Shown here one piece after another: positions 37,040-45,585 of a stretch of 64,000 nucleotides of DNA (positions are counted from its first letter, which is position 1; every line of letters begins with the position of its first letter). The notes beneath the pieces are model-generated. The model was not told where the DNA came from and searched no databases. It saw only the letters and a program-made list of their open reading frames with translations. Made by a program: the position numbers and the translations under genes. Source of the DNA: JAHRVQ01 sp963976815 (GTDB lineage: Bacteria; Pseudomonadota; Gammaproteobacteria; Pseudomonadales; Azotimanducaceae); the NCBI GenBank assembly GCA_963976815.1, contig CAXBLU010000002.1, positions 248,001 to 312,000 of the forward strand, in the 5' to 3' direction.

Positions 37040-39304
37040 ATGAGTGATTCAAAATATACCGGGCAGGATTTTAAGGTTGTAGGAACTCGGGTTAAACGAC
37101 CTGACGGATTAGACAAGGTGACAGGTCGGGCTCGATACGGAGCGGATATGAACGCCCCGGGCCAGTTGGTAGGTTTGATGCTTAGGTCTCCTTATGCCCA
37201 CGCAAAGATTAAAAAGATTGATACGTCCAAAGCAGAAAAACTAAAGGGCGTAAAAGCCGTTATTACATCAAAGGATCTACCTGATCTAACGGATGGCAAT
37301 GCTGGGCTCTACGACACATTAGAGAACTGTATGGCGCGAGATCGTGCTTTGTACGATGGCCATGCGGTAGCAGGTGTTGCAGCAATTGATAAGTCCACGG
37401 CGAAGAAAGCCTTAAAGTTGATTAAGGTCACCTATGAAAAACTTCCCCATGTCACCGATGTGGATGAGGCACTTAAACCAGACGCGCCTGCGGTGCAGCC
37501 TCGTTATGCTCAAGAAGGACAGCCTAGCAATTTTATGAGTCAGGGTGTGTTCGGGCACGGCGATATTGATCAAGGTTTTGCTGAAGCTGATGTCATTGTG
37601 GAACGCAGCTATAAGACTGGCCAGACCCATCAGGGTTATATTGAACCCCATGCCTGTGTCGCGACGTTAAGCCCCGATGGTAGTGGCGAACTCTGGGTCA
37701 CAACCCAGGGGCACTTCTCCTACCGAAATACCTGCGCCCAGCTTTTAGGTCTGGACTTTGCCAAGTTGAAGGTGACTTCTTCTGAGATTGGTGGTGGTTT
37801 TGGCGGTAAGACCCACGTATGGATGGAGCCTATTGCTCTGGCACTGTCACGCAAAGCGAATCGTCCAGTGAAAATGGTCATGAGCCGGGAAGAGGTATTT
37901 AAAGCTTCTGGTCCTACCTGCTCAACATCAATGGAAATCAAACTGGGTGCAAAGAAGGATGGTTCTATCGTTGCTGCAAGCGCTGTGTGTCGCTACATGG
38001 GCGGTGCATTCCCAGGCATCTGGGGCACCCTTGGCGGGATGACAGCTTTTGCCTGCTACAACATTCCAAACAATAAGGCCGTGGGCGTTAATGTCCTGTG
38101 TAACCGACCAAAGGTTGCTGCCTACCGGGCGCCCTCAGCGCCGATGATGGCATTTGGGGTTGAGAGCACTATGGATCAGTTAGCTAAAGAGCTGAATATT
38201 GATCCCGTCGAATTACGCCTCAAGAATGTTGCAAGAGAAGGTACCCTGGCACCCTACGGTCCAGTTTGGGGCCCCATTGGCATCGAACCAACTCTTGAAG
38301 CGGTGCGTAAGCATCCGCATATGAAGGCCAAGTTAGGTAAGAATCAAGGCCGTGGCGTTGCCTGTGGTTTCTGGTTCAACATTGGCGGCCAAACCTGCAG
38401 TGACTTAAACATTGGCGCAGACGGCACAGTGAATTTGACCGTTGGTACCATCGACGTAGGCGGCGCTAGAGCTTCCCTTGGGATGATTGCTGCGGAAGAG
38501 CTTGGTATTGCTTATGAGGATGTTCGCGTCAATATTGGTGATACTTCATCCCTTGGCCACAACGATACTACTGAGGGGAGTCGTGGAACCTTTTCGTCAG
38601 GCATGGCAGCAATTTTTGCCGCAAGAGACGCCGTTGAAATCTTAAAGTCCCGAGCGGCTAAGATGTGGCAAATCCCCGTTGAGTCGGTTGTCTGGGAGGA
38701 CGGGACGGCCAAAGCAATGGGTGCTGAGCACGGTAACCTACCACCTTTGTCCTTAAAAGAAATTGCAGCAAAAGCTGGGAATACCGGCGGACCTATTGCT
38801 GGCCACCACGAAGCAACAGCAGATGGTGCGGGGGTTTCATTTGCGTCACACATTGTTGATGTGGAAGTTGATCCTGAAACCGGCAAAACCCAGATCCTGC
38901 GTTATACGGTTGTCCAGGATGCGGGCAAGGCGATTCACCCTCAGTATGTCGAAGGACAATTTCAGGGAGCAGCCGCTCAAGGTATTGGCTGGGCGCTGAA
39001 TGAAGAGTATATCTACGGTGACGATGGCCGATTGCAAAACGCAGGATTTCTTGACTATAGAATTCCGGTTTGTTCTGACTTGCCTAATATTGATACCAAG
39101 ATCCTTGAGATTCCGAACCCTAGCCATCCCTACGGAATACGCGGTGTTGGTGAGACGTCCATTGTGCCGCCCCTTGGCGCAATCGGTAACGCCATTTCCA
39201 ATGCTGTGGGTGTCAGGATGAATCAGGTTCCCATGTCTCCACCCAGGATTTTAAAAGCCCTGGATGACGCAATGGCTGATGCTAACAGTAGCGAAGTTGC
39301 TTAA
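37040..39304 (+). CDS. molybdopterin-binding large subunit of xanthine dehydrogenase family
   Basis: A 754-residue catalytic subunit with GDIDQGFAEADVIVERSY, EIGGGFGGKTHVW (Mo-pterin contacts), TVGTIDVGGARASLG and the C-terminal GVGETSIVPP with the catalytic base Glu705. The active-site loop reads AYRAPSAP, lacking the cysteine of form I CO dehydrogenase, so carbon monoxide is not the substrate. It should hydroxylate a heterocycle, aldehyde, aromatic or CoA-linked acid. A strong GGAGG precedes the ATG. It is third in the operon. Confidence 0.92.
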   Translation: MSDSKYTGQDFKVVGTRVKRPDGLDKVTGRARYGADMNAPGQLVGLMLRSPYAHAKIKKIDTSKAEKLKGVKAVITSKDLPDLTDGNAGLYDTLENCMARDRALYDGHAVAGVAAIDKSTAKKALKLIKVTYEKLPHVTDVDEALKPDAPAVQPRYAQEGQPSNFMSQGVFGHGDIDQGFAEADVIVERSYKTGQTHQGYIEPHACVATLSPDGSGELWVTTQGHFSYRNTCAQLLGLDFAKLKVTSSEIGGGFGGKTHVWMEPIALALSRKANRPVKMVMSREEVFKASGPTCSTSMEIKLGAKKDGSIVAASAVCRYMGGAFPGIWGTLGGMTAFACYNIPNNKAVGVNVLCNRPKVAAYRAPSAPMMAFGVESTMDQLAKELNIDPVELRLKNVAREGTLAPYGPVWGPIGIEPTLEAVRKHPHMKAKLGKNQGRGVACGFWFNIGGQTCSDLNIGADGTVNLTVGTIDVGGARASLGMIAAEELGIAYEDVRVNIGDTSSLGHNDTTEGSRGTFSSGMAAIFAARDAVEILKSRAAKMWQIPVESVVWEDGTAKAMGAEHGNLPPLSLKEIAAKAGNTGGPIAGHHEATADGAGVSFASHIVDVEVDPETGKTQILRYTVVQDAGKAIHPQYVEGQFQGAAAQGIGWALNEEYIYGDDGRLQNAGFLDYRIPVCSDLPNIDTKILEIPNPSHPYGIRGVGETSIVPPLGAIGNAISNAVGVRMNQVPMSPPRILKALDDAMADANSSEVA

Positions 39305-39316
39305 GGAAAACGGCCT

Positions 39317-39559
39317 GTGGAAGTCTTTCTTTCTGGGCCCCTAAGGGATGCCGTGGATGGTGCTACCTCAATTCAAGTTGAGGCGAGCACCATTCGCGAA
39401 CTCCTGACTAGACTCAACGATCGCTACCCTAAACTCAATGTCCATATGGATGATGGCATTGCCGTTGCAATTGATGGCACCATTTACCGAGATAGTTGGG
39501 AAACGGTCATTCCAGAAAACTCTGAAGTATTTCTATTGCCTAGAATTGTAGGCGGCTAA
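39317..39559 (+). CDS. MoaD/ThiS-family small sulfur-carrier protein
   Basis: An 80-residue beta-grasp protein ending in Gly-Gly, the thiocarboxylate-bearing tail of MoaD and ThiS. STIRELLTRLNDRYPKL and a buried VAIDGTIYRDSW core are typical. It starts with GTG after AAGGAAAA, 12 bases downstream of the Mo subunit. Placement inside a molybdenum hydroxylase operon suggests a dedicated role in cofactor assembly or sulfuration, but it could serve another sulfur-transfer step. Confidence 0.88.
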   Translation: MEVFLSGPLRDAVDGATSIQVEASTIRELLTRLNDRYPKLNVHMDDGIAVAIDGTIYRDSWETVIPENSEVFLLPRIVGG

Positions 39560-39606
39560 ATTTTTACAGTGCTTTTTAAGAGCACAATTATTCTAGGAGA
39601 AGTTTG

Positions 39607-40011
39607 ATGGCATTAGCGATCACAAAAGACTCAATTGATTTAGGTATTGTCACAACAGATGCTGACAAGTCCCTGGCGTTTTATCGAGATACCCTTGGTC
39701 TTGCCGAAGAGGGTGCTATGGATATGCCCGGTGGCGGAAAAATGGTGCGCTTGAGTTGCGGCACGACCACCCTAAAAATTGTTGTGAATGCCAAGGAACC
39801 CAAAGCGACGTCTCCTGCCGGCGGAATAGGTGGTTCAACAGGGTTTCGATATTTCACGATCTCCGTTAGTAACCTTGAGGCGGCAACGGATGAGTGCGCA
39901 GCGGCGGGATATAAGATTGCCGTTCCAGCCCGGGATATTAGACCCGGAGTGAAAATTTCTATGATTGAAGATCCAGATGGCAACTGGGTTGAGCTGTTGC
40001 AGATGGGTTAG
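39607..40011 (+). CDS. VOC-family (glyoxalase/bleomycin resistance fold) protein
   Basis: A 134-residue single VOC protein with the paired beta-alpha-beta-beta-beta units (DLGIVTTDADKSLAFYRDTLG; later SNLEAATDECAAAGY and MIEDPDGNWVELLQ). It may be a glyoxalase, isomerase, epimerase or extradiol-type enzyme acting on the Mo hydroxylase product. The ATG follows AGGAG; the stop touches the next gene's start. A short hairpin (GTGCT/AGCAC) lies upstream at 39569-39585. Confidence 0.85.
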   Translation: MALAITKDSIDLGIVTTDADKSLAFYRDTLGLAEEGAMDMPGGGKMVRLSCGTTTLKIVVNAKEPKATSPAGGIGGSTGFRYFTISVSNLEAATDECAAAGYKIAVPARDIRPGVKISMIEDPDGNWVELLQMG

Positions 40012-40770
40012 ATGACTGTGGACTATTTAACCGTCGAAGCAGCAAAAAACCTATCCGGGCTAAGGCTGGTCCTAACGGCCGGTGTACCTGGGCCCTGGAG
40101 TGAATCCGCCAAAGCCCTGTTTCGCCATCACCAGGTGCCCTACTCACCGGTGCGCCAGGAAGGTGGTCGGGACAATCCTGAGCTTGTCGCCTGGACAAAG
40201 CACCGCAATGCGCCGATTGCGCTTTATAACGATGAAGCGCCCCGGGTTCGTTGGTTGGAGTTATTGGACCTTGCCGAACGATTGGGTCAGGGGCCATCTC
40301 TGGTGCCTGGGGATCGTGTGAACAGGATGCTCATGGTTGGGCTTGTGAACGAAATTGCCGGTGATAATGGCTTTGCCTGGAATGCGCGCCTGCTTATGTT
40401 GAATGCCACCTTCGAGGCCGTTGGTGACAAAGCCTATAAAAACCCGATGTTGAAGGATTACCAGTTCGAACCGGACAAAGTCGAAGGGGTGAAAGCTTCA
40501 CTTAATGACTTTCTTGCCTTCTTAGGTAAGCATATCGCTCAACAGGAAGGGCCTTATCTGGTGGGCGGTGAGTTCACCGCAGCGGACCTTTATTGGGCTT
40601 ACTTTTCAAATCTCCTGCAACCCCAGGATCCTGCGGTGAATCCCATGCCGGGATTTTTACGCAAGAGCTATGAGTTGTCAGCGACCCTATTGGAGCCCTT
40701 CAGTGATGCATTAATTGTCCACCGGGACCTGATATTCGCAAAACACCTGCAGACACCATTAACGTTCTAG
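40012..40770 (+). CDS. glutathione S-transferase-like protein
   Basis: A 252-residue protein with a thioredoxin-like N-domain (LRLVLTAGVPGPWSESAKAL, RNAPIALYNDEAPRV) and an all-helical C-domain ending in the usual HIAQQEGPYLVGGEFTAADL motif. The proline after PI is the cis-Pro of the GST glutathione site. It begins on the base after the VOC stop. A glutathione adduct-removing or isomerising step in the pathway is possible; this is inference. Confidence 0.82.
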   Translation: MTVDYLTVEAAKNLSGLRLVLTAGVPGPWSESAKALFRHHQVPYSPVRQEGGRDNPELVAWTKHRNAPIALYNDEAPRVRWLELLDLAERLGQGPSLVPGDRVNRMLMVGLVNEIAGDNGFAWNARLLMLNATFEAVGDKAYKNPMLKDYQFEPDKVEGVKASLNDFLAFLGKHIAQQEGPYLVGGEFTAADLYWAYFSNLLQPQDPAVNPMPGFLRKSYELSATLLEPFSDALIVHRDLIFAKHLQTPLTF

Positions 40771-40963
40771 TCTTGGGTAGTGCTGGTATCTCATTTTTGG
40801 TGGTTTTCGATTCCGTTCTAAATATTTGCCCGGATGCCTCCTTTGGCCGCTGGTCTTCAGGCCCCTGCCGGAAAGGCTCTGGCCGTGGGCCTTTCGCGCT
40901 CGTTGAATTGTGGCCCAGCAAAGAGTTATGGTGCGCCCTCACAAAAATTATTGGAGCGATCCC

Positions 40964-42199
40964 ATGGCCGAAGCCTGGATTATTGATGCATGTCGAACCC
41001 CCCGGGGAATTGGTAAAAAAGGCAAGGGTGCCCTTGCTGATGAACATCCACAACATCTAGGCGCAGCGGTACTCAAAGCGCTTCAGGAAAGAGTGGGTTT
41101 TAACACAGCCGAAGTTGATGACATCATTTTTGGTACCAGCTCCCAGCGTGGTACTCAAAGTGGTGACCTGGCTCGAATGGCGGCCCTTGATGCCGGCTAC
41201 GATGTTAAAGCCAGTGGTGTCACCCTCGACCGCTTCTGTGGTTCAGGTATCACCTCGGTCAACATTGCTGCTGCAAATATCATGGCAGGAATGGAAGACC
41301 TCACAATCGGTGGCGGCACCGAAATGATGTCTCTTGCGGGTTCTGGCGGTGGTAAGGGATCTCCCTTCCTCGACAACGATAACTTCCGTCTACGGGATGT
41401 GCATCCCCAGCCTCACCAGGGTGTTTGCGCTGACGCAATTGCGACACTAGAAGGCATCGATCGAAATGCACTAGATAGTCTTGCGCTGGTCTCTCAGCAG
41501 CGAGCAGACCATGCCATTAAAAATGGCCACTTCGATAAGTCGTTGATCACCGTTTACAAAACAGATGGGTCAGTTGCATTGGATCATGAGGAATTTCCTC
41601 GTCCTCAGACTACCCTTGAAGGTCTCGGCCAGTTGAAGGCTTCTTTTGAGGTGATTGCAGATATAGAACTGGACGACAAGGGCACCACTTTCCGTAAGCT
41701 GGTTGCAAAAAAATACCCCGATCTGAAAATCCAACATTTTCACCATGCTGGAAACTCTTCGGGTGTTGTCGATGGTGCCGGTGCGGTATTACTGGCATCA
41801 GCAGAATATGCAAAAGCTAATGGCATGAAGCCCAGGGCGAGAATTAGAGCCATGTGTAACATGGGCGACTCACCCACACTGATGTTGAACGCGCCGGTAC
41901 CCGCTGCGAGAAAAGTACTCGAAAAAGCCGGTTTATCTATTTCTGACATTGATCTGTTTGAGATTAACGAAGCCTTTAGTGTTGTGGCTGAAAAGTTCAT
42001 TCGGGATCTTGATCTTGACCGGGACAAGGTGAATGTCAACGGTGGTGCGATGGCCCTTGGTCACCCTATTGGCGCAACCGGATCAATGTTGATTGGAACA
42101 GTACTTGATGAACTTGAGCGTCGCGATCAGCAGTTTGGTCTCGTCACCATGTGTGCTGCTGGTGGTATGGCACCGGCAATTATCATCGAGCGGATCTAA
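40964..42199 (+). CDS. acetyl-CoA acetyltransferase (thiolase)
   Basis: A 411-residue thiolase with all three active-site blocks: nucleophile C92 in DRFCGSGI, EINEAFS, NGGAMALGHPIGATGS with the histidine, and MCAAGGMA with the second cysteine. It cleaves beta-ketoacyl-CoA or condenses acetyl-CoA. The ATG giving MAEAWIIDACRTPRG follows GGAG at 7-base spacing; an upstream ATG in frame is rejected. The 193-base spacer after the GST gene carries a hairpin (AGGCCC/GGGCCT). It probably closes the catabolic operon. Confidence 0.93.
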   Translation: MAEAWIIDACRTPRGIGKKGKGALADEHPQHLGAAVLKALQERVGFNTAEVDDIIFGTSSQRGTQSGDLARMAALDAGYDVKASGVTLDRFCGSGITSVNIAAANIMAGMEDLTIGGGTEMMSLAGSGGGKGSPFLDNDNFRLRDVHPQPHQGVCADAIATLEGIDRNALDSLALVSQQRADHAIKNGHFDKSLITVYKTDGSVALDHEEFPRPQTTLEGLGQLKASFEVIADIELDDKGTTFRKLVAKKYPDLKIQHFHHAGNSSGVVDGAGAVLLASAEYAKANGMKPRARIRAMCNMGDSPTLMLNAPVPAARKVLEKAGLSISDIDLFEINEAFSVVAEKFIRDLDLDRDKVNVNGGAMALGHPIGATGSMLIGTVLDELERRDQQFGLVTMCAAGGMAPAIIIERI

Positions 42200-42209
42200 A
42201 GATTGTCTG

Positions 42210-42241
42210 CGCGCTCTGAAGCTTTGCAGTTTCAGGGCGCG
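42210..42241. terminator. 11-bp hairpin between convergent genes
   Basis: Eleven base pairs (including one G-T) between 42210-42220 and 42231-42241 close a 10-base loop. It follows the thiolase stop by 10 bases. There is no T-run, so it may be an mRNA stabiliser or a weak terminator rather than a canonical one. Confidence 0.45.
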
Positions 42242-42288
42242 TAGATTGTTCCAGCTACTCTTTTATAAATTCTACTGATCTATTTTGG

Positions 42289-42327
42289 AGTTCTATTTCA
42301 AAGTTCTATTTCAAAGTTCTATCTTGA
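42289..42327. repeat. three tandem 13-base repeats (AGTTCTATTTCAA)
   Basis: Two identical 13-mers at 42289 and 42302 are followed by a third copy with 3 changes at 42315. They fill most of the gap between the thiolase hairpin and the stop of the minus-strand kinase. They look like a recent slippage expansion. Confidence 0.75.
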
Positions 42328-42337
42328 ACCGGCCCTG

Positions 42338-44164
42338 CTAAGCAGGGACTTGCAGCGTGATGGATAAACAGTTGCCAACTGTAACATCCCGCCAGGCCAG
42401 TTCAGCGCCAATTTGTTCCGCACGATAGCGGATATTCGCTAGACCACCTGATTGTAAATTTTCGACAACCCGCCCGGTACCGTTATCGATTAGTGTGATT
42501 TCTATTTTGTTCTCAGCGTCCTGTAGGCTGAGTTCAACCCGTTCACAATTTGAATGTTGCAGTATATTTGAGATGGCTTCTCTGACAATTCTTGTCAGGT
42601 TGTAGGCTGTACCCGGGTCAAGATCAAATTCAAAATTTGAGGTGCTCACCAGCGCGTAATGTTTACCTGCGCTGGTGAGTCTCAGCTCAGCTTCCTCATG
42701 TATTTGACGAATGCACTGGCTGAAAGACAGTGCGGGATTGCTCGCTTTGTAGATAGACTCCCTTAAACTTTCTAGCGCGCGCCGCGCCAGGCCTCTTTGT
42801 TTGTCATCTTCGGCGGTGTGTACAATAGAAATGAGCTGGGAGCCGAGATCGTCATGCAGTGATCGGTAGATCTTAGATCGTTCTTCATTGGCCCGGTTAT
42901 CAAGTTCAAACTCACGGTTCTTCTCATAGCTCAGTTTTAGCTCCTGATTGGTTGCGGCTACTCGAGCCTCCAGGGTTCGATTAAGTGACTCTGATACGTT
43001 TAGCGCATTGGTAAAGCGATGGATAAGATGGGCAAAAAAAGCAATGGCTAATAGCGGTGATGACAATTGCATCCAATTGGAGGCGACAATATGCACCTCC
43101 GGTGGACTCAAAAATGCGTAGTAAATATCGTGGCATTGCAAAAGAATCAGGCAGATATACGCGACGCTAAACCATAGCCGCGTGCTGGTCGGTGCTCTTA
43201 CTGTCAGGCTGATGATATAGATGCCAAGCAGGGTGCCGGCCAGAGTGAGGAGAAGGCTGACGCTATAGCCAACGGGCTGCAGGTAGTACGGTGGCAGAAG
43301 TAAATAGCCGACGGTGATCGCCAAAACACCATAGCTCATGCCTCGCTTTAATCTAGGCCAGTTCAAGTTAAGTGCGTCTAGTGAAAACCTGATCATGAGT
43401 AACAGCACCCAGGCTGATCCAGCATGGTGCAATGTGATCCAGGCCTGCATGCCAATAGGTACAAAATCCAAAAAGAAAAATGAAGTGGTCAGAGCGGAAA
43501 ATGCCGCGAGGGCGCTGAATTCTAGATACAACTGTTCGTCTCTGCGTTGAATCCATAGCCAAATCCCTAGTACCGACAGGAGACAGCACAATATAAACAA
43601 CCAGAACGAGACCTCGATCTGCAAGAAGTGTCGTTTGTTATAGATCCCCTCGAGTGCGGGTCGGTCGCCGAACACCAGAGGCGAAAGTGTGGTGCCTCCT
43701 GGACCAGAATCAACTTTGATATAAATGTAATCAGCGCTGGGACCCTGGGCAGGTGGCGCATGGATGCTATGGGTAATGTCGATCAGAAGCGGATGATTCC
43801 AACTGATATTGAGTTGCTCAATGGGTGGTGTCTGGGTTGTACCGCCGAGGAACGAGTGATTGAAGTAGACGCCTGCTCTAACATTATGCCGCCAGATATA
43901 TAGGCTGGGTCTCGACCAGGCATTAAGATGCAGTTCCGAGATAGGTATGCGAAACCAGTTTTGCTCATAATCCGCCATACTTTCGTAAGGGCGAGGGTAC
44001 TTCGAATAGGGCAAGGAAACCGGCTGCCAGCTGGCGTTAGCCGGAGGTGGGGTCGACGTATTCGCCACAATGTGTTCGATATCACGAATCGTGGTTGTTG
44101 GTGGAGATGCTAAGACGTCCCCGTAAAGCACAACTAAACAGAATATTAAAAAGCATGTTCTCAT
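42338..44164 (-). CDS. membrane sensor histidine kinase, NarX/HisKA_3 type, orphan
   Basis: A 608-residue kinase with a signal-peptide-like start, a periplasmic domain of about 145 residues, and a block of seven or eight transmembrane helices at about 185-385. A coiled coil follows, then the H-box SLHDDLGSQLIS. The HATPase has the IL-HSNCERVEL N-box and DNGTG, ending QVPA. HisKA_3 kinases normally partner with a LuxR-type regulator; none is nearby. The ATG has no ribosome site; an in-frame TTG 15 bases upstream is an alternative. Confidence 0.87.
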   Translation of the reverse strand: MRTCFLIFCLVVLYGDVLASPPTTTIRDIEHIVANTSTPPPANASWQPVSLPYSKYPRPYESMADYEQNWFRIPISELHLNAWSRPSLYIWRHNVRAGVYFNHSFLGGTTQTPPIEQLNISWNHPLLIDITHSIHAPPAQGPSADYIYIKVDSGPGGTTLSPLVFGDRPALEGIYNKRHFLQIEVSFWLFILCCLLSVLGIWLWIQRRDEQLYLEFSALAAFSALTTSFFFLDFVPIGMQAWITLHHAGSAWVLLLMIRFSLDALNLNWPRLKRGMSYGVLAITVGYLLLPPYYLQPVGYSVSLLLTLAGTLLGIYIISLTVRAPTSTRLWFSVAYICLILLQCHDIYYAFLSPPEVHIVASNWMQLSSPLLAIAFFAHLIHRFTNALNVSESLNRTLEARVAATNQELKLSYEKNREFELDNRANEERSKIYRSLHDDLGSQLISIVHTAEDDKQRGLARRALESLRESIYKASNPALSFSQCIRQIHEEAELRLTSAGKHYALVSTSNFEFDLDPGTAYNLTRIVREAISNILQHSNCERVELSLQDAENKIEITLIDNGTGRVVENLQSGGLANIRYRAEQIGAELAWRDVTVGNCLSITLQVPA

Positions 44165-44183
44165 TGTGACAAACGCCAACTCT

Positions 44184-44192
44184 GGGGTCAGA
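44184..44192. repeat. REP half-site GGGGTCAGA
   Basis: The nonamer of the large inverted repeat at 29584 recurs here, just upstream of the orphan kinase. It is followed by TCTG, so GTCAGATCTG adds a small AGATCT palindrome. It looks like one arm of a decayed REP element. Confidence 0.4.
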
Positions 44193-44285
44193 TCTGTTCA
44201 ATAATACCTTAACATCCGTATAAGATATGAATCTTGTGAGTCTTGCTTACGCTTGTAAGATAGCGCCCATCATTTAGGAGATATT

Positions 44286-45548
44286 ATGACTGTCCTTAGA
44301 ACTTTTGTTGTCCTACTGTGTTTTGTCTCGGTGGAGGTCTCCGCTGCAGACATCAAGAAAGCTCGGCCAGAATCCGTTGGAATGTCTTCAGAACGTCTGG
44401 AGAGAATTCGGCCCATCATGCAAAACTATATTGATCAAGGACAACTCGCGGGGATCACAACCATGATCACCAGACGAGGCAAGATCGTTCACCAGGAAAC
44501 CGTTGGGGTCCTGAATCTGAACACCGGTGAAGCGCTTGAGGCAGACTCGCTGTTTCGAATCTATTCGATGACAAAGCCCATTGTCTCCGTTGCGCTGATG
44601 CAACTGTATGAGCAGGGTAAGTTTCAGTTAGATGATCCCGTTGCCAAATATCTGCCTGCATTTAAAGATGTAGAAGTACTCGAGGATGGCGTACGGGTAA
44701 AAGCCAAACACGCGCCTACTATTCGAGAGGTGATGAGTCATACCGCGGGATTTACCTACGGAATTTTTGGCAACTCCGAGGTTGATAAACTGTATCGAGC
44801 GGCATTGTATCAACCTAAACGTATGGGTATGGCTGTCAGCAATCTTGAAGAGATGGTCGACAAAATGGGTAGTCTTCCGCTGCTGTACCAACCGGGCGAA
44901 CGTTGGGTTTATAGCCTTTCTGCGGATGTTGTGGGTAGACTAATTGAAGTGCTAAGTGGCCAGCCCCTTGACGTTTACCTGCGTGAGCAATTGTTTTCCC
45001 CCCTTGTTATGAATGACACATTCTTTGAGGTGCCGAAGGAAAAGCTGAATCGTTTTGGTACTAATCATATGAGAAATGAACAGGGCGAGCTGATAGTGAT
45101 GGATACGCCCGAGACAAGCCGGTTTGCAGGTCCCGTGACGTTCTTCTCGGGTGGTGGCGGACTTGTCAGCTCCACTATGGACTATATGCGTTTTGCCCAA
45201 ATGTTGTTAAATGGTGGAGAGCTAGACGGAAAACGAATCTTAAGTCCACGGACGATTGAGTTGATGACCGTTAACCAGTTAGAAGCAGGGGTGACCTCTG
45301 GCTTTGGCGAGCGCCCTGGTGTAGCGGGAACCGTTGGTTTTGGTCTGGGTTTTGGGGTTGCGACTGAAAAACCCAAAACAGTCTCCGGGTCAAAGGGAGA
45401 ATACACCTGGGGTGGCGCAGCGGGGACAATCTTCTGGGTTGATCCTAAAGAAGAGTTGGTTGGGCTCCTTATGGTACAAATGATGAGAAACCCAATAGAC
45501 CTACGGCAACAATTTAAAGTGCTCACCCATCAGGCGATTATCGACTAG
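44286..45548 (+). CDS. exported serine hydrolase, class C beta-lactamase fold
   Basis: A 420-residue protein with a signal peptide ending near VSA at residue 20. The SxxK motif SMTK gives nucleophile S94 and K97; YSLSA supplies the tyrosine of the second motif, and the GGAAGTIFW region supplies the third. EstB-type esterases and D-amino-acid peptidases share this arrangement, and a true beta-lactamase role is not implied. The ATG follows AGGAG. It converges with the M20 peptidase gene. Confidence 0.87.
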   Translation: MTVLRTFVVLLCFVSVEVSAADIKKARPESVGMSSERLERIRPIMQNYIDQGQLAGITTMITRRGKIVHQETVGVLNLNTGEALEADSLFRIYSMTKPIVSVALMQLYEQGKFQLDDPVAKYLPAFKDVEVLEDGVRVKAKHAPTIREVMSHTAGFTYGIFGNSEVDKLYRAALYQPKRMGMAVSNLEEMVDKMGSLPLLYQPGERWVYSLSADVVGRLIEVLSGQPLDVYLREQLFSPLVMNDTFFEVPKEKLNRFGTNHMRNEQGELIVMDTPETSRFAGPVTFFSGGGGLVSSTMDYMRFAQMLLNGGELDGKRILSPRTIELMTVNQLEAGVTSGFGERPGVAGTVGFGLGFGVATEKPKTVSGSKGEYTWGGAAGTIFWVDPKEELVGLLMVQMMRNPIDLRQQFKVLTHQAIID

Positions 45549-45585
45549 GACAAAAGCAGGTCTAGGTTGTCAGCACGCCTGATAG

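Noticed and set aside
37040..39304. aerobic CO dehydrogenase large subunit
   Set aside because: The form I active-site cysteine motif is absent; the loop reads AYRAPSAP, so only the wider xanthine dehydrogenase family is claimed.
44286..45548. beta-lactamase antibiotic resistance gene
   Set aside because: The SxxK fold is shared by many esterases and peptidases; nothing in sequence or context indicates resistance.
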